From NCBI GenBank assembly GCA_029861795.1, contig JAOTYS010000334.1:1-5486 (forward strand): DNA of 5,486 nucleotides, in the 5' to 3' direction. The notes beneath the pieces are model-generated. The model was not told the DNA's origin. It ran no database searches and saw only the letters and a program-made list of their open reading frames with translations. The position numbers were made by a program, and so were the translations under genes. This document shows positions 1 to 5,218 of the stretch, one piece after another (the first letter of the stretch is position 1; every line of letters begins with the position of its first letter). The DNA comes from Gammaproteobacteria bacterium (GTDB taxonomy: Bacteria > Pseudomonadota > Gammaproteobacteria > Arenicellales > JAOTYS01).

Positions 1-35
1 ACGACCGCGCGGAAAGTTTCGATATAGCCGCTCAT
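1..35 (-). CDS. 5' end of an unidentified gene, possibly an acyl-CoA thioesterase (partial)
   Basis: On the minus strand an ATG at 35-33 opens a frame that stays open to the window edge and reads MSGYIETFRAV. It begins 26 bases after the stop of the Nudix gene on the same strand, so it could be the next gene of that transcript. The short '-ET(F/Y)R-V' opening resembles the N-terminus of some single-domain hotdog-fold (4HBT/YbgC-like) acyl-CoA thioesterases. That is a recollection based on eleven residues and is weak. No clear Shine-Dalgarno site precedes the ATG. It could be a chance ATG; the sequence beyond the left edge would decide. Confidence 0.3.
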   Translation of the reverse strand, partial: MSGYIETFRAV

Positions 36-61
36 GGTATTGGGTACTGTGCTCGAACCAC

Positions 62-703
62 CTAACTCCATGCAAAGGTTGGTTGTTCATAATGCGCAAC
101 GCGAGTGGATCGCCCGCTCAGTGCCACCTCTCGAAACTGAAATAACATGGCCGCAGTCGGAGCAAAGACTTCGTCGCCTAGAGTCGGGAATGGTGCCGAC
201 AGCACTGGGTGTTCGCTTTCAGGTATGTAGTGGAGTCGCGGCACCTCATGGTGAAGTAGATCCTGCAACGGTATGCGAAAGACCGATTCGACCTCGTGGG
301 GATTCGCTTTGATGTCGGGATTCATACCGCCCCAGACGACGACAGGTGTGATACGGAATCCCGACCGTGTCGGGAAGTCGTCCAGTTGTCCAAGAATCTG
401 GTCTGGCGCCAAGGTTAAGCCAAGTTCTTCGCTCAATTCTCGCAAGGCGGCGCCCTCGGTGTCTTCGCCCTCGTCGATACGACCCCCGGGAAGGGCATAT
501 TGACCGCGATGGCGCTTAAGTTTGGCTGCCCGAATTGTTAGCAAAAAACAGGCGGTGTCGTCCTGCTCGGCACCAACAATAGCTATGGCGACGGCCGCGG
601 CCCGCAACCCTGGTTGGTCGGCAGTAACTCGTTCAAAACTTGCGAGGTTTGCTTTCATTGTTGAACGCAGTTCGCGATCAAGCCTAAACTGTTGGGATTC
701 CAT
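62..703 (-). CDS. Nudix hydrolase, NudL-like (CoA pyrophosphatase family)
   Basis: This 213-residue protein is a cytoplasmic Nudix hydrolase that should cleave a nucleoside diphosphate linked to another moiety. A complete Nudix box (G-x5-E-x7-REU-x-EE-x-GU) spans residues 74-96, with G74, E80, R88, E89, E92, E93 and G95 all present. Just upstream, residues 54-74 follow the pattern LLT-x-R-x(3)-L-x(2)-H-x-GQ-x(3)-PGG. This is the extra signature of the NudL/UPF0035 subgroup, whose characterised members hydrolyse coenzyme A to phosphopantetheine and 3',5'-ADP. The length is near the family norm (about 190-220). An AGGA (714-711) lies seven bases before the ATG and supports this start; Met16 is a less likely alternative. 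The Nudix fold is certain. CoA as the substrate is inferred from the subgroup motif. Confidence 0.92.
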   Translation of the reverse strand: MESQQFRLDRELRSTMKANLASFERVTADQPGLRAAAVAIAIVGAEQDDTACFLLTIRAAKLKRHRGQYALPGGRIDEGEDTEGAALRELSEELGLTLAPDQILGQLDDFPTRSGFRITPVVVWGGMNPDIKANPHEVESVFRIPLQDLLHHEVPRLHYIPESEHPVLSAPFPTLGDEVFAPTAAMLFQFREVALSGRSTRVAHYEQPTFAWS

Positions 704-932
704 GACTGCATCCTAACATCTACAGCAGTGCTCCGTCAGGGTGGTGAGAATGACGATTTCGCACAGCGCGCGTCTACCAGCATACCTACGGCATGCGACA
801 TGTTGGTTCACTTTCAAGCGAACAACCAACCAAAACCGTTGAGAATTGTTATTCCATACCGCAATATCGTGATAACTTTATGGGATGGCGTTGGTCCAAT
901 TCCAATGATGGGGACATTCGAGTTGCGTCACT
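704..932. other. Intergenic region between the Nudix gene and the GST relic; no gene seen
   Basis: This stretch separates the minus-strand Nudix gene from the plus-strand GST relic, so it should hold promoters for both. Open frames cross it on both strands (for example 692-940 plus and 849-1046 minus), but none gives a recognisable protein, a good Shine-Dalgarno site or protein-like composition. A TTGTTA at 846-851 and a GATAAC at 871-876 could be promoter elements for the GST relic. Their 19-base spacing is long, however, and I do not call a promoter. Confidence 0.5.
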
Positions 933-1239
933 ATGTATAAACTCTATTGGTCTAGTGAAACTGGAGCGTTTGCAGCGCAGGCAGTGTTGGAAGAGGTCGA
1001 CGCGCAGTACCAGCGAATCGTCGACGACACCAATAAAGGTGAACACCTGCAGTCACAGTATCTTGCTATCAATCCACGGGGACAGATACCGGGGTTTTGG
1101 TGTTACCGGATGGATCGATAATGACTGAGTCCGCTGCAATGTGCTACATATCGCCGATAGTCATCCCGAATATGAGCTATTGCCGCCAATCTCTCGTTCG
1201 GCAATCGAGCGTATCTGGTCACAACACTTCCCCGCGTGA
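933..1239 (+). pseudogene. Glutathione S-transferase N-terminal domain, frameshifted and truncated
   Basis: An ATG at 933 starts a clear GST thioredoxin-like N-terminal domain: MYKLYWS, a G-A-F-A-A-Q-A-V-L-E-E helix, and the N-P-R-G-Q-I-P turn that holds the cis-proline of the glutathione site. The reading then breaks. At about 1091-1094 (a GGGG/TTTT run) a one-base loss shifts the frame; the next frame (1094-1141) gives VLVLPDGSIMTESAAM, including the E-S pair that normally contacts glutathione. A second one-base loss near 1142-1144 shifts it again; frame 1144-1239 gives LHIADSHPEYELLPPIS and then a TGA. Joined across the breaks, this is about 100 residues of one protein, against roughly 200 or more in an intact GST. 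The all-helical C-terminal domain is missing, because the amidotransferase gene begins 15 bases later. The uninterrupted first frame ends at a TAA at 1119-1121. Sequencing error could explain a frameshift but not the missing C-terminal half. Confidence 0.85.
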
Positions 1240-1246
1240 CGTCACG
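1235..1246. promoter_or_regulatory. 12-bp perfect palindrome just upstream of the amidotransferase start
   Basis: CGTGACGTCACG is a perfect inverted repeat with no spacer. It covers the final TGA of the GST relic, and its last base is the first base of the GGAG Shine-Dalgarno site (1246-1249) of the next gene. A site here could let a dimeric regulator block transcription or ribosome loading. The palindrome itself is directly visible; its role as an operator is inference. Confidence 0.3.
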
Positions 1247-1254
1247 GAGTCTTA

Positions 1255-2001
1255 TTGAGTACCTTTATGACACAAGACATACTCCGCATCCTGGTTCTGC
1301 AGCATATTCCCCTCGAACATCCTGGTGTGTTTCGTGATTTTTTCGCCGAGGATGGCGTCCAATGGGACGCGGTGGAACTGGACGAAGGTGAACCGATACC
1401 AGAGTTGCGCAACTATGATGGACTCTGGGTAATGGGTGGACCGATGGATGTGTGGGAGGAAGAACAATACCCATGGCTTAAGCAAGAGAAAATCGCCATT
1501 CGTCAAGCAGTACTAGATTATCGACTCCCCTACCTAGGTGTATGCTTGGGTCATCAGCTACTTGCTGACGCTCTAGGAGGGGAAGTAGGGCCATCACAAA
1601 CGCCGGAGATCGGGGTGTTGGAAGTCAGGGTAACACAGCAAGGGCGAGAGAGTGCCTATCTAAAAAATTTACCGGAAGTTACCAAGTGCTTGCAGTGGCA
1701 CGGCGCGGAGGTGACCACGCTGCCCCAGGACGCAGAGATTTTGGCATCTACCGAGCGTTGTCGTGTTCAAGCGATGGCCGTAGGTGGGAACGCACTAGGG
1801 ATTCAATTTCACGTTGAAATCACTCCCACTACCGTCTCGGAATGGGGAGCTGTGCCGGCATACAAGTCATCTCTGGAGCAGAATCTTGGACCAGACGCTT
1901 TGAGCCAGTTCGATACCGAAGCCAAAGCACACATGAATGCTTTCAACAAGTACGCCAGACAGCTATTCCGTAATTGGATGTCTGTAGCGTTCGGCGGCTA
2001 G
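1255..2001 (+). CDS. Class I glutamine amidotransferase (GATase1) domain protein
   Basis: This 248-residue cytoplasmic protein is a stand-alone class I glutamine amidotransferase, related to the amidotransferase half of GMP synthase but with no synthetase domain. The triad is complete: the nucleophile Cys97 in the elbow G-V-C-L-G-H-Q, and His186 with Glu188 in F-H-V-E. An early GLWVMGGPM motif (residues 57-64) forms the usual oxyanion-side loop. The chemistry should be glutamine hydrolysis, or hydrolysis of a gamma-glutamyl compound, through a cysteine thioester. The partner or substrate cannot be told from sequence. I chose the TTG at 1255 because GGAG (1246-1249) sits five bases ahead of it. 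The ATG at 1267 would be 17 bases away, although it would keep the whole domain. The gene ends four bases before the Gre-like gene and probably shares its transcript. Confidence 0.88.
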   Translation: MSTFMTQDILRILVLQHIPLEHPGVFRDFFAEDGVQWDAVELDEGEPIPELRNYDGLWVMGGPMDVWEEEQYPWLKQEKIAIRQAVLDYRLPYLGVCLGHQLLADALGGEVGPSQTPEIGVLEVRVTQQGRESAYLKNLPEVTKCLQWHGAEVTTLPQDAEILASTERCRVQAMAVGGNALGIQFHVEITPTTVSEWGAVPAYKSSLEQNLGPDALSQFDTEAKAHMNAFNKYARQLFRNWMSVAFGG

Positions 2002-2005
2002 CCTC

Positions 2006-2500
2006 ATGAATAGGGCTTTTGTAAAAGAATTGGACGGGGATGAGGTGGTCGATGATCAGCCGGAACGCATCCATAGTGATTTGCCTAACTACATCACAAG
2101 AGAAGGCCTCGCTAAGCTTAAGAAGGTCATCAAAGATCTACAACAACAACGTGTGGAGCTGGCGAAGCATGAGGCGATAGATGCCAAGGCCGAGTTGCAG
2201 CGTTGCGACCGGGATTTACGTTACTTGCGGGAACGACTGAATCGAGCTATTCCTGTCGACGTGCCGGATGCGCCGCCGAATCACGTGCAGTTTGGAGTGA
2301 CGGTTAAGCTGGTGGATGAGAACGATGAACCTCACGTATTTAGCTTAGTCGGAGAAGACGAAACTGACATTGAGGCCGGACGGATTAGCTGGGCATCACC
2401 CATTGCCAGGTTGCTGATGGATCGGGAGGTGGGAGACACCATTATTTGGCGACGGGGCGAGACCAGCGTTGAGGCCGAGGTCGTTGAGATTTCAGTGTAG
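2006..2500 (+). CDS. GreA/GreB-family transcription factor with a shortened coiled coil
   Basis: This 164-residue protein belongs to the Gre family, whose members enter the RNA polymerase secondary channel and stimulate cleavage of backtracked RNA. Residues 31-81 form the N-terminal helical hairpin, opening with YITREGLAKL and closing with RDLRYLRERL. Residues about 92-164 are the FKBP-like C-terminal domain, with the hallmark ISWASPIARLL and VGD stretch. A polar N-terminal extension (1-28) precedes the hairpin. Compared from memory with E. coli GreB, the hairpin is about 15 residues shorter. The lost part is the tip, which carries the G-D-x-S-E-N-A-x-Y motif whose Asp and Glu coordinate the catalytic magnesium. 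Only Glu56 and Asp59 are acidic near the new tip. It may therefore be a non-cleaving channel binder like Rnk or Gfh1. The ATG follows the amidotransferase stop by four bases with only a weak GGCGG upstream, so translational coupling is likely. Confidence 0.87.
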   Translation: MNRAFVKELDGDEVVDDQPERIHSDLPNYITREGLAKLKKVIKDLQQQRVELAKHEAIDAKAELQRCDRDLRYLRERLNRAIPVDVPDAPPNHVQFGVTVKLVDENDEPHVFSLVGEDETDIEAGRISWASPIARLLMDREVGDTIIWRRGETSVEAEVVEISV

Positions 2501-2520
2501 AAGGCCGCTACGCTGACCGG

Positions 2521-3153
2521 CTAGAGATTCGCTTGCTGAACGTATTTGGCGATCGTCTTGGTCATAAACTTAGGCTTGGTATCGTGTGGGAATAGGGTGA
2601 CAAAATCTCCCGTTGGCCCCATAAGATAAGTAATGGAGGAGTGATTCACAAGATAGTCATCTGTTGACGTCTGGTTCTGAGTGATCACTTTGCCCCGGTG
2701 AATTTTGTAGGCGTGAGCCGCTGCACTCACTTGTTCTTCGGATCCCCTCAAACCAATCAGACGCGGATGGAAAAAATTCACATATTTTTCTAGAACCTCG
2801 ATGGTGTCGCGTTCGGGATCGACAGAGATGAAAAGCGGTTGCACCGCATCACCTGCATCGCCCAAGTCCTTGAGCGCCTGGGCCATGGTGGTCAGGTTGG
2901 TGGGACAGATATCCGGACAATACGTATAGCCGAAAAAGATCAGCATGAAGCGGCCGGCAAAATCCTTGTCAGAGACTGTGTTGCCGTGATGGTCGATCAA
3001 TGTGAAAGGACCGCCAAACCTAATCGGTAGCCCCTGAGATGAAGCTTGCTCCGTACTATCGGTTGCGTTCTCTGTTGAGGTTGACGCGTTCGGTGCGATA
3101 GCCAATATGGTCAGCACGGCCGTGCAGCCTAAGCCTCCCCGCAGTCTAGGCAT
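2521..3153 (-). CDS. SCO1/SenC/PrrC-family copper chaperone or thiol-redox protein
   Basis: This 210-residue protein is an exported SCO-family protein with a thioredoxin-like fold. Family members deliver copper to the CuA site of cytochrome c oxidase or reduce its cysteines in the periplasm. The metal ligands are complete: Cys79 and Cys83 in YTYCPDICPT, and the distal His171 in YLVNHSS. The V-D-P-E-R-D motif (residues 111-116) and FFHPRLIGLRG (127-137) are also typical. The N-terminus has two Arg and a hydrophobic stretch (about 9-20), then a Ser/Thr/Glu-rich linker (22-40), consistent with a signal peptide or membrane anchor. Cys10 lies before the hydrophobic core and is not a lipobox. The gene is third in a minus-strand run after two small exported Cys proteins, 106 bases past the stop of the second. 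The ATG has no strong Shine-Dalgarno site, and an in-frame TAG lies 33 bases upstream. Its 3' end meets the Gre-like gene tail to tail across 20 bases. Confidence 0.93.
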   Translation of the reverse strand: MPRLRGGLGCTAVLTILAIAPNASTSTENATDSTEQASSQGLPIRFGGPFTLIDHHGNTVSDKDFAGRFMLIFFGYTYCPDICPTNLTTMAQALKDLGDAGDAVQPLFISVDPERDTIEVLEKYVNFFHPRLIGLRGSEEQVSAAAHAYKIHRGKVITQNQTSTDDYLVNHSSITYLMGPTGDFVTLFPHDTKPKFMTKTIAKYVQQANL

Positions 3154-3200
3154 GGGCGACGCGCTGGTTTGATCTTCGCTCAGCTAAAGTTAGTTCGGTC

Positions 3201-3266
3201 ATTACTTAAGTGACGCCCTGCACAATGCCCCACGATCTTGAAGTAATCAGTGGGGCGTGTCACTGA
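3201..3266 (-). promoter_or_regulatory. Overlapping inverted repeats in the gap upstream of the SCO gene
   Basis: The 106-base gap between the 172-residue protein gene and the SCO gene holds several inverted repeats that cannot all pair at once. GCCCCAC (3227-3233) pairs perfectly with GTGGGGC (3250-3256). ATTACTTAAG (3201-3210) pairs with CTTGAAGTAAT (3237-3247) except for one extra G. ACGCCC (3213-3218) pairs with GGGCGT (3253-3258). TCAGTG (3247-3252) pairs with CACTGA (3261-3266) across the upstream stop codon. Read on the minus strand, this is the leader of the SCO cistron. No run of Ts follows any stem, so a classical intrinsic terminator is unlikely. An attenuator, an RNA-processing hairpin or a protein-binding site are all possible. 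The pairings are visible; the role is inferred. Confidence 0.35.
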
Positions 3267-3778
3267 GCCGGCGGCTCAACACCTGGAAGGCCAAAGACGC
3301 CGTCTTGTTCGATGATTTCCTTGACTACAGGATCATTTCTAAACCACGGGTCTTTGCCACCGGGGTTGGCAACGAGCCAGTCTTCCTTGAACTTCTTAGC
3401 GTCCATCCACTCCACGTCGGGACCGGTGCGGACGCCTTGCACAAAAAATATCGTCGCCAGCGGGTTCTTGATCAGCAGTCCGTCCACTTCGATGGATTTG
3501 CCGCAATGTGGAATCAAGTCGCTTACCGCGCCTGCGAAATTATTGCCCCCCTTGACTGCAAGGTGCAACGTGCCATCCGCTTTGAGCAAACCCAGCACAC
3601 GTTTGCCTCCACCGCAGTTATCCGCACAATCACCGCTGAGCTCGCAAAGCACATCGACTACCTTGGCCTCGAAGCTTGCGACCTCTTCATGCTTCAGATT
3701 CCATGGTTTGGCAGCATAGACCTGCGCGCTTATCAATATCAGAACATTGGCTAAGATTGCTGCGATTGGCTTTTTCAT
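3260..3778 (-). CDS. Exported cysteine-containing protein of unknown function (SCO-linked, 172 aa)
   Basis: I do not recognise a named family. I chose the ATG at 3778 because it gives a clean signal peptide: MKKP, a hydrophobic core (about 5-18), and likely cleavage after AQVYA at residue 22. The longer open frame back to 3853 only overlaps the upstream gene. The mature protein of about 150 residues has Cys45 in VVDVLC, then C-x3-C (Cys51, Cys55) followed by GGGKR, and a later HC pair (His91, Cys92) before GKSIEVDGLLI, which looks like a small beta-barrel strand pattern. The C-terminal third (about 120-172) is aromatic and charged, with DPWFRNDP. The Cys/His set suggests metal binding or disulfide chemistry in the periplasm. 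It starts four bases after the stop of the other small exported protein, which it resembles, and precedes SCO, so copper handling with SCO is the best guess. There is no heme CxxCH motif. Confidence 0.82.
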   Translation of the reverse strand: MKKPIAAILANVLILISAQVYAAKPWNLKHEEVASFEAKVVDVLCELSGDCADNCGGGKRVLGLLKADGTLHLAVKGGNNFAGAVSDLIPHCGKSIEVDGLLIKNPLATIFFVQGVRTGPDVEWMDAKKFKEDWLVANPGGKDPWFRNDPVVKEIIEQDGVFGLPGVEPPAQ

Positions 3779-3782
3779 CGTG

Positions 3783-4214
3783 TCATTTCCCGAAAGGCTG
3801 GATGCCGAATCTCTCGTGATTGAGGTCAACGATACCTTGATCGTCGGCCACATGGGTAACTAATAAATAGTTCACGCCGTCGCGTTCGTATAGGTCTCCG
3901 TCCACGGTAACTTTATGGGTCTGGATTCGCAAAAGACGTGGGTTGGCGTTGCTGGTGCCGTCGTCCTCGACGCGTAGTACTACGTACACTTTCTCATCAT
4001 CCCCGCGAATACTCACTGGAATACCCCCGGCCGCGCACCACACGGCACACTGATGGTGTGCTGTCCCTACCGCGATCATGATTTGTGTCACATAACACCA
4101 TGTGTCGATAACTTCCCCTGTTACAGTCACCCTTTTCGGTGTGGTCGCGCTCACAGGGCTGGCGAATAACAACCCTGTTGCAATGAGTGCGGGTAATAGG
4201 CGTGTGAACTTCAT
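3783..4214 (-). CDS. Exported Cys/His-containing protein of unknown function (SCO-linked, 143 aa)
   Basis: This is the first gene of the minus-strand run, with a strong GGAGG (4224-4220) five bases before the ATG. The N-terminus MKFTRLLPALIATGLLF and probable cleavage after PVSA (residue 23) make a standard signal peptide. The mature protein of about 120 residues opens with VTVTGEVIDTWC (Cys40), then has H-H-x-C-x3-C (His53, His54, Cys56, Cys60) followed by AAGGIPVSI. A later HKVTVDGDLYERDG (from residue 100) repeats the strand pattern seen in its neighbour. The pattern of one Cys after V-x-D plus CxxxC near GG is shared with the downstream 172-residue protein, so the two are probably diverged relatives, perhaps with a small OB-like barrel. 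Copper or another metal as ligand is plausible from the Cys/His cluster and the adjacent SCO gene, but this is not shown. I know similar small periplasmic proteins only as hypothetical proteins. Confidence 0.85.
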   Translation of the reverse strand: MKFTRLLPALIATGLLFASPVSATTPKRVTVTGEVIDTWCYVTQIMIAVGTAHHQCAVWCAAGGIPVSIRGDDEKVYVVLRVEDDGTSNANPRLLRIQTHKVTVDGDLYERDGVNYLLVTHVADDQGIVDLNHERFGIQPFGK

Positions 4215-4296
4215 GAAAACCTCCGTTGATAGTGGCGGTGTGCAGGCCAGATCCGTGGTCCGATTCTACACCCATGGGAAGCAGGAGTGGTTCATC

Positions 4297-4339
4297 CCAT
4301 CGGACCGGCGAACCGCGAGTCCTGTTGATCCGGCGATGG
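4297..4339. repeat. Imperfect inverted repeat in the divergent intergenic region
   Basis: CCATCG-GA-CCGG (4297-4308) is mirrored by CCGG-CGATGG (4330-4339) around a 21-base loop. This gives ten paired positions with a two-base bulge. It sits between the two candidate -10 boxes, where a regulator could affect both directions. If transcribed it could also form a hairpin. No T-run follows, so it is not an obvious terminator. The repeat is short and could be chance. Confidence 0.3.
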
Positions 4340-4394
4340 TCTTCCTCCAAAAGCTGGGTACAATCACGACGAAGCCGTACTTTGGTCAAACAGC

Positions 4395-4405
4395 AGGAGG
4401 AGGAA
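4395..4405 (+). promoter_or_regulatory. Strong Shine-Dalgarno site fixing the crotonase start
   Basis: AGGAGGAGGAA ends four bases before the ATG at 4409. It decides the start: the open frame extends in-frame to an ATG at 4226, but the upstream 61 codons read as non-protein-like sequence and lie in the divergent promoter region, whereas the crotonase fold begins right at 4409. Confidence 0.85.
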
Positions 4406-4408
4406 TCT

Positions 4409-5218
4409 ATGACAATCGTCCATACAGAACGTCGCGGTAAGGTTTTAGAGGTTACCCTGGATCGGCCGCCGGCGAATGCCATCAACCGTGAGACCAGTCG
4501 CGCACTCTACGCTGCTTTTCGGGAGCTGCAAGACGATCCGAAGTTGAGCGTTGGCATCGTACGCGGTGCGGGCGAGCGCATCTTTTCTGGAGGCTGGGAT
4601 TTGAAGGAGGTGGCGAGCCAAGGTTATGACCCAGACAAGGAAAGCGACCCAGAGCACGGCAACGGCCCGGGCGGATTCGCGGGGAACACTGAGTACTGGG
4701 ATCTTCACAAGCCATTGATCGCCGCAGTGAATGGCGCTGCGGTAGGTGGCGGCTTCGAGCTCGCGTTGGGTTGCGATGTCATGATCATGGCAGAGAACGC
4801 CTTTTTTGCATTGCCTGAGATGCAACGTGGTTTGCTCGCCGACGCCGGTGCCATACAGCGACTGCCTCGCAGGATTCCGTACAACGTCGCCGTGGAATTG
4901 CTGCTGACGGGTCGCCGCATGGAACCGGATGAAGCGCTCAAATGGGGGCTTGTGCACAAGGTCGTCCCCCAAGATCAGTTGATGGACGCGGCGCGAGAGT
5001 TGGCAGACGAAGTCTCCAAAGGTGCACCTCTTGCGCTGCAGGCGCTTAAAGAAGTGCTGTTGCATATCGAAAGCATGCCGCTACGCGACACCATGAATAC
5101 AATCAAACCCGGCGGTGGTGAGCTGCCAATGTACCGTAAGATGATGGCATCCGAGGATATGATCGAAGGCCCAAAAGCATTTGCTGAAAAACGTGAGCCC
5201 GTGTGGAAGGGTCGATGA
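4409..5218 (+). CDS. Enoyl-CoA hydratase/crotonase family protein, carnitinyl-CoA dehydratase (CaiD)-like
   Basis: This 269-residue cytoplasmic protein is a full-length crotonase. Members of this fold hydrate or isomerise enoyl-CoA thioesters, using two backbone NH groups as an oxyanion hole. These lie at F-S-G-G-W-D-L (residues 59-65) and A-V-G-G-G-F-E (111-117). The two acid positions used by hydratases are both glutamate: Glu117 in GGGFELAL and Glu137 in FALPEM. Compared from memory, the protein follows E. coli CaiD throughout: LDRPPANAI near the N-terminus, GPGGFAG (87-92) in the substrate loop, and a C-terminal EGPKAFAEKREPVWKGR nearly the same as CaiD. No carnitine-pathway partner (CaiB/CaiC-like) is visible, so the substrate may be another branched or hydroxylated acyl-CoA, and I give no symbol. 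The stop overlaps the next ATG (ATGA), so it is coupled to the SDR gene. Confidence 0.93.
   Translation: MTIVHTERRGKVLEVTLDRPPANAINRETSRALYAAFRELQDDPKLSVGIVRGAGERIFSGGWDLKEVASQGYDPDKESDPEHGNGPGGFAGNTEYWDLHKPLIAAVNGAAVGGGFELALGCDVMIMAENAFFALPEMQRGLLADAGAIQRLPRRIPYNVAVELLLTGRRMEPDEALKWGLVHKVVPQDQLMDAARELADEVSKGAPLALQALKEVLLHIESMPLRDTMNTIKPGGGELPMYRKMMASEDMIEGPKAFAEKREPVWKGR

Larger units (their letters stand above)
4215..4408. promoter_or_regulatory. Divergent promoter region between the exported Cys-protein/SCO genes and the crotonase gene
   Basis: These 194 bases separate two start codons pointing away from each other, so promoters for both directions must lie here or within the gene ends. 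For the plus strand, TACAAT (4359-4364) is a fair -10 box about 45 bases before the crotonase ATG, but no good -35 lies at the right distance. For the minus strand, ATTCTA (4263-4268) reads as TAGAAT, a fair -10 about 49 bases before the ATG at 4214, again without a clear -35. Weak -35 boxes would fit activator-dependent promoters. The region also contains the palindrome CCCATGGG (4271-4278). Confidence 0.35.

Noticed and set aside
77..831. 12-bp inverted repeat GGTTGGTTGTTC (77-88) and its complement (820-831)
   Set aside because: About one or two such matches are expected by chance in a window this size. One arm lies inside the Nudix coding sequence and the flanks share nothing.
692..1128. 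Open frames at 692-940 and 793-1128 (plus) as possible small genes
   Set aside because: No recognisable protein, no Shine-Dalgarno site, and the second overlaps the clear GST relic in another frame.
2501..2520. Bidirectional terminator between the Gre-like and SCO genes
   Set aside because: Only a 4-bp GCCG/CGGC stem is visible, reaching one base into the SCO stop codon, with no T-run on either side.
3124..3126. Cys10 of the SCO protein as a lipoprotein attachment site
   Set aside because: It precedes the hydrophobic core instead of following it, and the residues before it do not match a lipobox.
3779..3853. In-frame extension of the 172-residue exported protein from 3853
   Set aside because: It lies inside the 3' end of the upstream gene and would bury the signal peptide. 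The ATG at 3778 gives a normal exported protein.
4226..4408. In-frame N-terminal extension of the crotonase from an ATG at 4226
   Set aside because: The 61 extra residues are Arg/Ser-rich, unlike any crotonase N-terminus, and lie in the divergent promoter region. A very strong Shine-Dalgarno site sits just before the ATG at 4409, where the family sequence starts.
4445..5065. Long minus-strand open frames across the crotonase gene (4445-5065, 4975-5421)
   Set aside because: They are antisense to genes with complete family motifs and have no protein-like features.
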